64,000 nt of DNA. It comes from RBG-16-66-20 sp036262835. Lineage in GTDB: Bacteria > Pseudomonadota > Gammaproteobacteria > Burkholderiales > SG8-39. Under the pieces are notes generated by a model. The model had not been told where the DNA came from, ran no database searches, and saw only the letters and a program-made list of their open reading frames with translations. Positions within the stretch are counted from its first letter, which is position 1. The number at the start of each line of letters is the position of its first letter. The stretch is from NCBI GenBank assembly GCA_036262835.1, contig DATAID010000065.1:1-64000 (forward strand). Direction: 5' to 3'. Shown in pieces: positions 29,047-37,671 of this stretch. The position numbers were made by a program, and so were the translations under genes.

Positions 29047-29631
29047 CTAGAACCCGCCGTGCGACTGCGCGGCCATGCAGTACAGCATCGGGATCGACAG
29101 CATGGTGTTGAAGCGCGAGGCCATGCCGGCGAGCTTGCCGGCGGCGGCCTTGGCCGGTGCCTCGGCCGGCACGATGCCGAGCACCTTCTTCTGGTTCGGC
29201 CAGATGATGAACCAGACGTTGAACGCCATCACGAGCGCCATCCACATGCCGACGCCGATCGCCCGCGCGCCGGGCTGGAGCGTGAGCGCCTGCACGATGA
29301 ACCCGCCCATCCAGGCGAGCAGCGCGCCGGTGATCACGGTGGCGAGCGCCGACCAGCGGAACCAGAAGAGCGCCGCGGGCGCGATCACCTTGCTCACCGC
29401 GGGCTTGTGCTCGTCCGGGATCTTCGGCATCGAGGGCGTCTGCACGAAGTTGAAGTACCAGAGCAGGCCGATCCACATCACGCCCGAGAGGATGTGCAGC
29501 CAGCGCATGAAGAACTGCCAGTAGCCGTGATCGCTCATCATGCCGAACGTGTTGGCGATGCCCATCATGACAAGCAGGATCACGATGCCTGCAAGGACGG
29601 TACGGCCGAGGGATTGGAAGATGAAGCCCAT
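29047..29631 (-). CDS. PuuD-like membrane protein (urate hydroxylase N-terminal domain only)
   Basis: 194-aa membrane protein with four to five hydrophobic helices and the pattern RWLHILSGVMWIGLLWYFNF near residue 43, with conserved His and Trp, typical of the membrane part of PuuD-type urate hydroxylases. The cytochrome c domain that follows in full PuuD (about 400 aa) is absent. The enzymatic role is therefore doubtful; haem or quinone interaction is possible. It starts 20 bases after aapM, on the same strand. Confidence 0.72.
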   Translation of the reverse strand: MGFIFQSLGRTVLAGIVILLVMMGIANTFGMMSDHGYWQFFMRWLHILSGVMWIGLLWYFNFVQTPSMPKIPDEHKPAVSKVIAPAALFWFRWSALATVITGALLAWMGGFIVQALTLQPGARAIGVGMWMALVMAFNVWFIIWPNQKKVLGIVPAEAPAKAAAGKLAGMASRFNTMLSIPMLYCMAAQSHGGF

Positions 29632-29651
29632 CGAGGTCTCCTTTTGCTTTT

Positions 29652-30737
29652 CTATGGAGAGGCAAAAAGTCTATCACCTTCGGCGAGCGCCTGCTTCGCG
29701 CCCGCCCCGCGCGCCGGGCCGGTTTCGAGGCTGCGGCTGTACGCGGACATCGCGTAGCAGAAGACGAAGTACACCGCGGCCGCAAAGAGGTACGCCTCCA
29801 CGCCGAAGCCGGACCACGCCGCGTCCTGCAGCGACACCTTGACCGTGGAGAGCAGGTCGAAAAGGCCGATGATGAGAACGAGCGAGGTGTCCTTGAAGAA
29901 GCCGATGAAGGTGTTGACGAGGGGCGGGATCGAGGCGCGCAGCGCTTGCGGCAGCACGACAAGCCAGGTCGCGCGCCAGTAGCCCATGCCGAGCGCGGCC
30001 GCCGTCTCGCTCTGGTGGCGCGGCACTGCCTGCAGCCCGCCGCGCACCACCTCCGCCAGATACGCGGCGGCGAAGGCGGCGAGCGCGAGTTGCGCGCGCA
30101 GCAGCTTGTCGATCGAGACGCCCGCGGGTAGAAAGAGCGGCAGCAGCACGGAAGCCATGAAGAGCACGCTGATGAGCGGCACGCCGCGAATGAGCTCGAT
30201 GTAGGCGATGCACAAGGCGCGCAGCGCCGGCAGGCTCGAGCGGCGGCCGAGCGCGAGCAAGATCGCGAGCGGAAACGCGAGCGCCGCGCCGAAGGAGGCG
30301 AGGATGAGGGTGAGGATGAGCCCGCCCCAGCGCTCATTCTCGACATAGGGAAGGCCTGCGACGCCGCCCCACATGAGCGCGCCGATGAGCCCGAGGCCGG
30401 AGAGCCAGACGAGCGAGAGCCACCAGCGCCACATCGAGCGAAAAGCCGAAAGCACCCACAGCAGGACAAGCAGCAGGCTGGCGAGCGCCGGCCGCCACTG
30501 CTGCTCGAACGGATAGGTGCTGAAGAGGATGAATCGGTGCTTCTCCGCGATGAACGCCCAGCACGCTCCTTGTCCCTCCGCCGCCCGGCAGGTCTCCGCG
30601 CTCGCCGCCGACCACACGGCATTGCCGATCGCCCAGTGAAAGAACGGGGGAATGAGTTTCCAGGCCAGAAAACAGATCAGGAACGTGGCAAGCGCGCTCG
30701 GCCAGCTCGAGAAGAGGTTTTCCCTTGCCCACTTCAT
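29652..30737 (-). CDS. aapM: General L-amino acid ABC transporter permease AapM
   Basis: 361-aa permease of the polar amino-acid family with the EAA-type signature AYLAEVVRGGLQAVPRHQSE near residue 215 and about eight helices, including the extended N-terminal part that AapM/BztC have. It imports a broad range of L-amino acids with AapQ, AapJ and an ATPase not present here. Its ATG overlaps the aapQ stop by 4 bases. Slightly shorter than R. leguminosarum AapM. Confidence 0.88.
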   Translation of the reverse strand: MKWARENLFSSWPSALATFLICFLAWKLIPPFFHWAIGNAVWSAASAETCRAAEGQGACWAFIAEKHRFILFSTYPFEQQWRPALASLLLVLLWVLSAFRSMWRWWLSLVWLSGLGLIGALMWGGVAGLPYVENERWGGLILTLILASFGAALAFPLAILLALGRRSSLPALRALCIAYIELIRGVPLISVLFMASVLLPLFLPAGVSIDKLLRAQLALAAFAAAYLAEVVRGGLQAVPRHQSETAAALGMGYWRATWLVVLPQALRASIPPLVNTFIGFFKDTSLVLIIGLFDLLSTVKVSLQDAAWSGFGVEAYLFAAAVYFVFCYAMSAYSRSLETGPARGAGAKQALAEGDRLFASP

Positions 30738-31678
30738 CTCGCCACCCCGCGCAACGCGACGCGCCGGTTGTACCCGTTCATGACGAGCGAAATCGACAGG
30801 CTGATCGTGAGATAGACCGCCATGATCACAACGATGCCCTCGATCGCCTGGCCGGTCTGGTTCATGGTCGTGTTGGCGATCGAGACGAGGTCGGGGTAGC
30901 CGATCGCCACCGCAAGCGAGCTGTTCTTGGTGAGGTTGAGATACTGGCTGGTGAGCGGCGGGACGACGAGCCGCAGCGCCTGCGGCAGGACGATGTAGCG
31001 CATCGCGCCGCGACGCGCGAGTCCCATCGAATAGGCGGCATCGACCTGGCCGCGCGGCACCGAAAGGATGCCGGCGCGCACGATCTCGGCAATGAAGGCC
31101 GCGGTGTAGGTGACGAGCCCGAGGAGCAGCGCCGCGAACTCCGGCGTGAGGCCGACGCCGCCGGTGAAGTTGAAGCCCGAGAGCTCCGGAAAATCGCCCG
31201 GCAGCGGAAAGTAGAGGCCCCGGTTGGAAAGGAAGACGCCGGGCAGCGGGTTGAGCGCCTCGGCCGGCGCGGGCAGGTTCTCCGAGATGAGCGCGTACCA
31301 GAAGAAGAGCTGCACGAGCAGCGGCACGTTGCGCAGCAGCTCGACGTAGGCGCCGGCGAGCCGCGCGAGCAGCCAGTTGGGCGCGAGCCGGGCAAGGCCG
31401 ATGGCCGCGCCAAGCAGCGTCGCGAGCACGATGCCGAGCGCGGCGATGCGGAACGTGTTGGCGAGGCCGACGGCAAGCGCGCGCAGGTAGGTGTCGGCGG
31501 CGCTGTAGGAGAAAAAGGTCGTTTCGCCGATCTCGAAGCCGGCCTCGCGGCTCAGGAACCCGAAGCCACTCGCAATCCTGCGCGCCTCGAGGTTCTGCGC
31601 GGTGTTGGAGGCGAAATACCAGACGGCGAAGCCGGCCGCGCCGATGAGCGCGGCCTGCCAGAGCCAGCTTTTCTTCAC
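30734..31678 (-). CDS. aapQ: General L-amino acid ABC transporter permease AapQ
   Basis: 314-aa permease with AFIAEIVRAGILSVPRGQVD near residue 200 and VVPPLTSQYLNLTKNSSLA, the AapQ-type signature with the extended loop between helices 1 and 2. Shorter than the about 400 aa of rhizobial AapQ, the missing part being in the periplasmic loop region. Overlaps aapM start and follows aapJ by 7 bases. Confidence 0.87.
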   Translation of the reverse strand: MKKSWLWQAALIGAAGFAVWYFASNTAQNLEARRIASGFGFLSREAGFEIGETTFFSYSAADTYLRALAVGLANTFRIAALGIVLATLLGAAIGLARLAPNWLLARLAGAYVELLRNVPLLVQLFFWYALISENLPAPAEALNPLPGVFLSNRGLYFPLPGDFPELSGFNFTGGVGLTPEFAALLLGLVTYTAAFIAEIVRAGILSVPRGQVDAAYSMGLARRGAMRYIVLPQALRLVVPPLTSQYLNLTKNSSLAVAIGYPDLVSIANTTMNQTGQAIEGIVVIMAVYLTISLSISLVMNGYNRRVALRGVAR

Positions 31679-31685
31679 CGCGCCT

Positions 31686-32693
31686 TTAGCGGATGGGCGG
31701 GGCGTACATCAACCCGCCCTGGGTCCAGAGCTTGTTGATGCCGCGCTCGAAGCCGAGCGGCTTGAGATTGGCGTCGAACGACTCGCCGTAGTTGCCCACC
31801 TGCTTGACGATGTTGACCGCCCAGCGGTTGTCCAAGCCCATCATCTTGCCGATGTCGCCGCTCGCGCCGACGAAACGCTGGATCGAGGGGTTGGTGGTGG
31901 TGAGCTGCTGCTCGATGTTCTTCGAGCTGAGGCCGAGCTCCTCGGCCTCGATCATGGCAAAGAGCGACCACTTGACGATGTCGAACCAGCGATCGTCGCC
32001 GTGGCGCACCGCCGGCCCGAGCGGCTCCTTCGAGATCACCTCCGGAAGGATGATGTGCTCGCCCGGCTTGGTGGCGCGCGAGGCTCGCACCGCCACGAGG
32101 CCCGAGACGTCCGTCGTATAGACGTCGCAGCGGCCCGAGAAGTAGGCGTTGAGCACTTCTTCCAGCTTCTCGATCACGACCGGCTTGAACTTCATGTTGT
32201 GAGAGCGGAAGTAGTCGGCGAGATTGAGCTCGGTCGTGGTGCCCGGCTGGACGCAGACCGTGGCGCCGTTCAGCTGCTTCGCGCTCTTTACCTTCCGCTT
32301 GGCGTGCACCATGAAGCCCTGGCCGTCGTAGTAGTTCACGCCGACGAAGTTGAGGCCGAGGCTCGTGTCGCGCGTGATGGTCCACGTGGTATTGCGCGAC
32401 AGGATGTCGACTTCGCCCGACTGCAGCGCGGTGAAGCGCTGCTGCGCCGTGAGCGGCGTGTAGCGCACCTTGGAGGCGTCGCCGAACACCGCGGCGGCGA
32501 CCGCGCGGCACACGTCGACGTCGATGCCTTTCCACGCGCCCTGCGAGTCGGGCTGCGAGAAGCCGGCGAGGCCGACATTCACCCCGCATTGCACATGGCC
32601 TTTCTTGCTGACCGCTTCGAGGGTCGATTGCGCGGCCGCGGGTGCGGCGCACAGGACCGCAAGCGCGGCCAGCACGGCGAGCACTGGTCTCAT
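31686..32693 (-). CDS. aapJ: Amino acid ABC transporter substrate-binding protein AapJ
   Basis: 335-aa periplasmic binding protein with signal peptide (1-21, AAAQS) and SBP_bac_3 fold; typical segments are GVNVGLAGFSQPDSQG near residue 37, WKGIDVDVCRAVAAAVFGD and SRNTTWTITRD near 97. It binds amino acids for AapQM. The start at 32693 gives the signal peptide; a GGAGGAAACCC-type site precedes. First gene of the operon; a 61-bp gap separates it from the divergent hyi. Confidence 0.92.
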   Translation of the reverse strand: MRPVLAVLAALAVLCAAPAAAQSTLEAVSKKGHVQCGVNVGLAGFSQPDSQGAWKGIDVDVCRAVAAAVFGDASKVRYTPLTAQQRFTALQSGEVDILSRNTTWTITRDTSLGLNFVGVNYYDGQGFMVHAKRKVKSAKQLNGATVCVQPGTTTELNLADYFRSHNMKFKPVVIEKLEEVLNAYFSGRCDVYTTDVSGLVAVRASRATKPGEHIILPEVISKEPLGPAVRHGDDRWFDIVKWSLFAMIEAEELGLSSKNIEQQLTTTNPSIQRFVGASGDIGKMMGLDNRWAVNIVKQVGNYGESFDANLKPLGFERGINKLWTQGGLMYAPPIR

Positions 32694-32754
32694 GGGTTTC
32701 CTCCTCGCGGCCGAGTGTACGGCAGGCCCCGGATTTCGCGCTATCCTTCCCGGG

Positions 32755-33534
32755 GTGAAGCTCGCCGCCAATCTTTCGCTCCTTTTTCCGCAATTGCCCT
32801 TCCTCGATCGCTTCGCGGCGGCCGCCAAGGCCGGGTTTCGCTACGTCGAATATCAGTTCCCCTATGCGTTCGGCAGCGCGGCCGAGGTGGCCGCGCGCGC
32901 GCGCGATGCCGGCGTCGAGGTCGTGCTGCACAACATCACCGGAGGCGATGCCGCCAAGGGCGATCGGGGCATCGCTTGCCTGCCAGAGCGCGTCGCCGAG
33001 TTCCGCGCCGGCGTGGAGACCGCGATCGAGTATGCGAAGGAGGCGGGCTGCCCGCGCCTCAACACGCTGGCGGGAATTGCGCCCGCGGGCGCGGAGCGCG
33101 GCAAGCTGCGCGACACGCTCATCGAAAACCTGCGCTTCGCGGCCGACCAGCTGAAGGCGGCAGGCCTCACGCTGCTCACCGAGCCGTGCAACCAGCGCAC
33201 GATTCCGGGCTTCTTCCTTTCCGGCTCGAAGGCCGGCATCGAGATCATCGACGCCGTGCGTGCCTCGAACCTGATGCTCCAGTACGACATCTTCCACATG
33301 CAGATCGTCGAGGGCGATCTCGCCCGGACGATCGAGCGGCTGCTCCCTCGCATCGGCCACATGCAGCTTGCCGACGTGCCCGACCGGCACGAGCCCGGCA
33401 CGGGCGAGATCAACTTCGAGTTCCTGCTGCCCGAGATCGACCGCCTCGGCTACAAGGGCTGGATGGGCTGCGAATACATTCCGCAGGGCGACACCGCGCA
33501 GGGACTGCTGTGGGCGACGCGCTACCTAAAGTAG
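32755..33534 (+). CDS. hyi: Hydroxypyruvate isomerase
   Basis: 259-aa TIM-barrel xylose-isomerase-like enzyme interconverting hydroxypyruvate and tartronate semialdehyde in glyoxylate use. Starts with GTG at 32755 (MKLAANLSLLFPQLPFLDRF when initiated). Metal-site residues include Glu in LLTEPCNQRTIPGFF near residue 142, His in YDIFHMQIVEGD near 180 and His/Asp in HMQLADVPDRHEPGTGEIN near 205. The glcD start lies inside its 3' end, coupling it to glycolate oxidation. Confidence 0.92.
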   Translation: MKLAANLSLLFPQLPFLDRFAAAAKAGFRYVEYQFPYAFGSAAEVAARARDAGVEVVLHNITGGDAAKGDRGIACLPERVAEFRAGVETAIEYAKEAGCPRLNTLAGIAPAGAERGKLRDTLIENLRFAADQLKAAGLTLLTEPCNQRTIPGFFLSGSKAGIEIIDAVRASNLMLQYDIFHMQIVEGDLARTIERLLPRIGHMQLADVPDRHEPGTGEINFEFLLPEIDRLGYKGWMGCEYIPQGDTAQGLLWATRYLK

Positions 33535-34988
33535 AACTGCAGAGGGCCGTCGCCGCCAGGCTCCGGGAATTCATGCCCGAGCGCGCGGTGCTCTGGGAAG
33601 AGGAAGACACGCGCCCGTACGAGTGCGACGGACTCACGGCCTACCGCCAGGTGCCGATGGTCGTCGCGCTACCGGAAACCGAAGCGCAGGTTCAGAGCAT
33701 CCTCAGGACGTGCTCTGCAATGAAAGTACCCGTGGTGCCGCGCGGCGCCGGGACGGGGCTTTCCGGCGGCGCGCTGCCGCCGGGCGACGGCGTGCTGCTC
33801 TCGCTCGCCAAGTTCATGCGCGTCCTGCGGGTCGATCCGCTCGCGCGCGTCGCCGTGGTGCAGCCGGGCGTGCGCAACGCGGCAATCTCGGATGTGGCGG
33901 CTGCCTTCGGCCTTTATTACGCGCCGGATCCCTCGAGCCAGATCGCCTGCACGATCGGCGGCAACGTGGCGGAGAACTCGGGCGGCGTGCACTGCCTCAA
34001 GTACGGCCTCACCGTGCACAACGTGCTGCGCGTGCGGGGCTTCACGATCGAGGGTGAGCCAATCGAGTTCGGATCCGAGGCGCTCGACTCGGCGGGCTAC
34101 GACCTGCTCGCGCTCGCCATCGGCTCCGAGGGGCTCCTTGCCGTCACCACCGAGGTCACGGTGAAGCTGCTGCCCAGGCCCGAGGCCGCTTGCGTGGTGA
34201 TGGCCTCCTTCGATGACGTGCAGAAGGCGGGCGACGCAGTGGCGGCGGTGATCGCCGCCGGCATCGTGCCCGCGGGCCTCGAGATGATGGACCAGCCGGC
34301 GACGCGGGCTTCCGAAGAGTACGCGCACGCAGGCTACGACACCGAGGCGGCGGCGATCCTGCTCTGCGAATGCGACGGCACCGCGGCCGACGTCCAGGCC
34401 GAGATCGCCCAGGTGCGCGAGGTGCTCACGCGCGCCGGCGCGACGCGCATGACCGTCTCGGCGAGCGAAGCCGAGCGCTTGCGCTTCTGGTCAGGCCGCA
34501 AGGCCGCGTTTCCGGCGGTCGGGCGCATCTCGCCCGACTACTACTGCATGGACGGCACCATTCCGAGAAAGCGCCTCGGCGAGGTGCTGCGCTTCATCGC
34601 GGCGATGGAGAAGAAATACGGCCTGCGCTGCCCGAACGTGTTCCATGCGGGCGACGGCAACCTCCATCCGCTCATCCTGTTCGACGCCAACGACGCCGAC
34701 CAGCTACGGCGCACCGAGGAATTCAGCGCCGAGGTGCTCGAGAAATGCATCGAGGTCGGCGGCACCATCACGGGCGAGCACGGCGTCGGCGTGGAGAAGA
34801 TCAACCAGATGTGCGCGCAGTTCCGGCCCGCGGAGCTCGAGACCTTCCATGCCGTCAAGCGGGTCTTCGATCCCGAAGGCTTGCTCAACCCGGGCAAGGC
34901 GGTGCCGACCCTCGCGCGCTGCGGCGAATTCGGCCGCCGGCACGTGCACGGCGGCAAGACCTCGCATCCGGACTTGCCGAGGTTTTGA
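33510..34988 (+). CDS. glcD: Glycolate oxidase subunit GlcD
   Basis: FAD-linked catalytic subunit that oxidises glycolate to glyoxylate. 492 aa from a GTG start overlapping hyi by 25 bases. FAD_binding_4 domain with VPRGAGTGLSGGALP near residue 75 and CTIGGNVAENSGGVHCLKYG near 148 and C-terminal FAD-oxidase domain with HAGDGNLHPLILFD near 380, TGEHGVGVEKI near 427 and FDPEGLLNPGK. E. coli GlcD is 499 aa. Followed by glcE after 3 bases. Confidence 0.95.
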   Translation: MGDALPKVELQRAVAARLREFMPERAVLWEEEDTRPYECDGLTAYRQVPMVVALPETEAQVQSILRTCSAMKVPVVPRGAGTGLSGGALPPGDGVLLSLAKFMRVLRVDPLARVAVVQPGVRNAAISDVAAAFGLYYAPDPSSQIACTIGGNVAENSGGVHCLKYGLTVHNVLRVRGFTIEGEPIEFGSEALDSAGYDLLALAIGSEGLLAVTTEVTVKLLPRPEAACVVMASFDDVQKAGDAVAAVIAAGIVPAGLEMMDQPATRASEEYAHAGYDTEAAAILLCECDGTAADVQAEIAQVREVLTRAGATRMTVSASEAERLRFWSGRKAAFPAVGRISPDYYCMDGTIPRKRLGEVLRFIAAMEKKYGLRCPNVFHAGDGNLHPLILFDANDADQLRRTEEFSAEVLEKCIEVGGTITGEHGVGVEKINQMCAQFRPAELETFHAVKRVFDPEGLLNPGKAVPTLARCGEFGRRHVHGGKTSHPDLPRF

Positions 34989-34991
34989 TTC

Positions 34992-36047
34992 TTGGTCAAA
35001 GAATTCTCGGAAAAGATCATCGAGGCCAAGGCGTCCAAGCGGGCGCTGCGCATCCGCGGCGGGGGCACCAAGGATTTCTACGGCAATGCGCTGCAGGGCG
35101 AGGTGCTCGACACGCGCGGCTTTGCGGGCATCGTCGACTACGAGCCGACCGAGCTCGTGGTCACCGCGCGCTGCGGGACCCCGTTGGCGGAACTTGAAAA
35201 AAATCTGGCGGAGAAAAACCAGTACCTTCCCTTCGAGCCGCCCCATTTCGGCGCGGCGGCGACGCTCGGGGGCTGCGTCGCCGCGGGGTTGTCGGGGCCG
35301 CGCCGGGCGAGCGCCGGGGCGCTGCGCGACTTCGTGCTCGGCGCGAAAATCATCGACGGTGCGGGCCGCGAGCTCGCTTTCGGCGGGCGCGTGATGAAGA
35401 ACGTCGCCGGCTACGACATTTCGCGCCTGCTCGCGGGGTCGCTCGGCACGCTCGGGCTGATCTTGGAGGTGTCCCTCAAGGTGCTGCCGCGCCCCAAGGC
35501 CGAGCGCACGCTCAGGCTCGAGCTGCCTCAGGCGAAGGCGCTCGAGAGCCTGAACCGGTGGGCCGCGCAGCCGTTGCCGGTGACGGCGAGCGCGTGGGAG
35601 GACGGCGAGCTCTCGCTCCGGCTCGCGGGCGCCGAGGACGCCTTGCGGGCCGCCGCCGGGCGAATCGGCGGCGAACCGCTCGAAGCGGGCGCCGCGAGCG
35701 CGTTCTGGCAGGAGGTGCGCGAGCACGCCGCTCCCTTTTTCGCGGGCGAGACGCCGCTCTGGCGTCTTTCGGTTCCCTCGCACGCGGCGGCCATCGAGGT
35801 GCCGGGCACGCAGCTCATCGAATGGGGTGGCGCGTTGCGTTGGCTGAAAACGAATGCAGACGCCGGCACGGTGCGCGCGGCCGCTGCCCACGCGGGCGGT
35901 CACGCCACGCTCTTCCGTGCGAAAGAGAAGGCTGCCGGCTCTTTCGCGCCGCTCTCGCCGATCCTTGCGCGCCTGCATCGCGACCTGAAAGCGGCCTTCG
36001 ACCCGGCCGGCATCCTCAACCCGGGCCGGCTCTATGAGGGTCTCTAG
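34992..36047 (+). CDS. glcE: Glycolate oxidase FAD-binding subunit GlcE
   Basis: 351-aa subunit with an FAD_binding_4 fold: RIRGGGTKDFYG near residue 20 and AAATLGGCVAAGLSGPRR near 88, VMKNVAGYDISRLLAGSLGTLG near 137 (shortened here for space to the core NVAGYDISRL), and C-terminal AFDPAGILNPGRLY. Starts with TTG 3 bases after the glcD stop. Ends overlapping by 4 bases a gene on the opposite strand. Confidence 0.93.
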   Translation: MVKEFSEKIIEAKASKRALRIRGGGTKDFYGNALQGEVLDTRGFAGIVDYEPTELVVTARCGTPLAELEKNLAEKNQYLPFEPPHFGAAATLGGCVAAGLSGPRRASAGALRDFVLGAKIIDGAGRELAFGGRVMKNVAGYDISRLLAGSLGTLGLILEVSLKVLPRPKAERTLRLELPQAKALESLNRWAAQPLPVTASAWEDGELSLRLAGAEDALRAAAGRIGGEPLEAGAASAFWQEVREHAAPFFAGETPLWRLSVPSHAAAIEVPGTQLIEWGGALRWLKTNADAGTVRAAAAHAGGHATLFRAKEKAAGSFAPLSPILARLHRDLKAAFDPAGILNPGRLYEGL

Positions 36048-36442
36048 CTCTTGAGCTTCTTCTTCTGCGCCTCGGCGGCGGCGCGCACCTCGTCGGCAAA
36101 GGCCGAATCGGGAAAGCGCGCGAGCAGCCGCGCGTACAGCTGGATGGCAAGCGCAGGCTCGTCTGCCTCGCCGGCCCGGCGCGCGGCCTCGAAAAGCAGC
36201 TTTTGCGTCTCCAGTTTTCCCCGGCCCGGCGCGGGCGCCGCCGCCTGCACGGGCGGCCTTAAGTCATGCGCAACAGTCGTCGGCGCGGCGGCGAGCTTCG
36301 CGCCCGCCATCTGCGCGAGCAACTCGGCGGCGCGCGCTTCGGAGGCGCGCTCGCGCGCCGCTTGCTTGCGCAGCACGTACCGCACGATGAAAACGAGCAC
36401 GCCGGCCGACGCGAGCACGGCGACCCAGAACAGCGTCTTCAT
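36044..36442 (-). CDS. Membrane-anchored TPR-like protein inside the glc operon, antisense
   Basis: 132-aa protein with one N-terminal membrane helix (residues 4-24), a positively charged stretch, an Ala/Pro linker (about 55-75) and a C-terminal helical repeat LETQKLLFEAARRAGEADE ... ALAIQLYARLLARFPDSAFAD that looks like a single TPR/Tol-Pal-type repeat. It lies on the opposite strand between glcE and glcF, overlapping glcE by 4 bases and starting 19 bases from glcF. Unknown function. Codon use resembles its neighbours. Confidence 0.72.
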   Translation of the reverse strand: MKTLFWVAVLASAGVLVFIVRYVLRKQAARERASEARAAELLAQMAGAKLAAAPTTVAHDLRPPVQAAAPAPGRGKLETQKLLFEAARRAGEADEPALAIQLYARLLARFPDSAFADEVRAAAEAQKKKLKS

Positions 36443-36461
36443 GCGCAAAGTATAGCGAGCG

Positions 36462-37661
36462 ATGCAGACCGAGCTCGCCGACTTCATCCGCGACACGCCC
36501 GAGGGACGCGAGGCGGACGCGATCCTGCGCAAGTGCGTGCACTGCGGCTTTTGCACCGCGACCTGCCCGACCTACCAGCTGCTCGGCGACGAGCTCGATG
36601 GCCCGCGCGGCCGCATCTATCTCGTCAAGCAGGTGCTCGAGGGGGCCGAGCCCACCGAAAAGACGCGGCTTCACCTCGATCGCTGCCTCACCTGCCGCGC
36701 CTGCGAGACGACCTGTCCCTCGGGCGTGCGCTATGGCCGGCTCGCCGACATCGGCCGTGCGATCGTCGAGCAGAAGGTGGCGCGGGGACCGCTCGGGGGT
36801 TCGTTGCGGAGGATGTTATCGCTCGTGCTGCCGCGTACGCGCCTGTTCGGATTTTTGCTGGCGCTCGGCCGGTTTTTCCGCCCGCTACTGCCGAGCGGCC
36901 TCGCGAAGAAAATTCCAGGCAAGAGAAACGAAAACCTGTCGTGGCCTGCGCCCCAGCACGCGCGCCGCATGCTCGCGCTGGCGGGCTGCGTGCAGCCGGC
37001 GATCGCGCCGGGCATCAACGCGGCGGCGGCGCGGGCGCTCGATCGCGCGGGCGTCTCGCTCGTGGAGGCGCCCGGCGCGGGCTGCTGCGGGGCGCTGCGC
37101 TTTCACCTAAACGACCAGGCGGCGGGCCTGAACGACGCGCGGGCGCTGATCGACGCCTGGTGGCCTCGCATCGAGGAGGGCGCCGAGGCGATCGTGATGA
37201 CGGCGAGCGGCTGCGGCGCCTTCGTCAAGGAGTACGCGCATCACCTGAAGGACGACCTCGCGTACCGGGAGAAGGCGGCGAAAGTTTGCTCGCTCATGAA
37301 GGACCTGTGCGAAGTCCTTCCGGAAAGGGACGTGGGCAGGGCCGCCCGGCCGCGCCGCGTCGCCTTCCAGTCACCCTGCACGCTGCAGCACGGGCTGCAG
37401 ATTCGCGGCAAGGCCGAGGCGCTCCTGCGCGCCGCGGGGCACCAGCTAACGCCGGTGCCGGAAGCGCACTTGTGCTGCGGCTCGGCCGGCACCTATTCGA
37501 TCCTGCAGCCCGAGCTCTCGGCGGCGCTGCGCGAGCGCAAGCTCGGCGCCCTCGGCTCGGGAAATCCCGAGGTCGTCGCGACCGCCAACATCGGCTGCCT
37601 CGCGCACCTGCGCGGCGCCGCGAGCATGCCCGTCATGCACTGGGTCGAGCTGCTGGAGTAG
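36462..37661 (+). CDS. glcF: Glycolate oxidase iron-sulfur subunit GlcF
   Basis: 399-aa electron-transfer subunit with two [4Fe-4S] motifs, CVHCGFCTATCPTY near residue 25 and CLTCRACETTCPSG near 76, and two CCG (cysteine-rich) domains with GAGCCGALRFH near 200 and HLCCGSAGTYS near 340. It passes electrons from GlcDE to the membrane. E. coli GlcF is 407 aa. A divergent gene separates it from glcE, and the molybdo-oxidoreductase starts 10 bases after its stop. Confidence 0.95.
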   Translation: MQTELADFIRDTPEGREADAILRKCVHCGFCTATCPTYQLLGDELDGPRGRIYLVKQVLEGAEPTEKTRLHLDRCLTCRACETTCPSGVRYGRLADIGRAIVEQKVARGPLGGSLRRMLSLVLPRTRLFGFLLALGRFFRPLLPSGLAKKIPGKRNENLSWPAPQHARRMLALAGCVQPAIAPGINAAAARALDRAGVSLVEAPGAGCCGALRFHLNDQAAGLNDARALIDAWWPRIEEGAEAIVMTASGCGAFVKEYAHHLKDDLAYREKAAKVCSLMKDLCEVLPERDVGRAARPRRVAFQSPCTLQHGLQIRGKAEALLRAAGHQLTPVPEAHLCCGSAGTYSILQPELSAALRERKLGALGSGNPEVVATANIGCLAHLRGAASMPVMHWVELLE

Positions 37662-37671
37662 ACTTTTCGAA

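Noticed and set aside
32880..32915. GCGCGCGC tract in hyi as Z-DNA-like regulator
   Set aside because: It lies in coding sequence and encodes Ala-Arg repeats; common by chance in this composition.
31602..34988. A 1128-residue frame upstream of glcD
   Set aside because: Only the last 492 residues from GTG 33510 are GlcD; the rest overlaps aapJ antisense and hyi out of frame.
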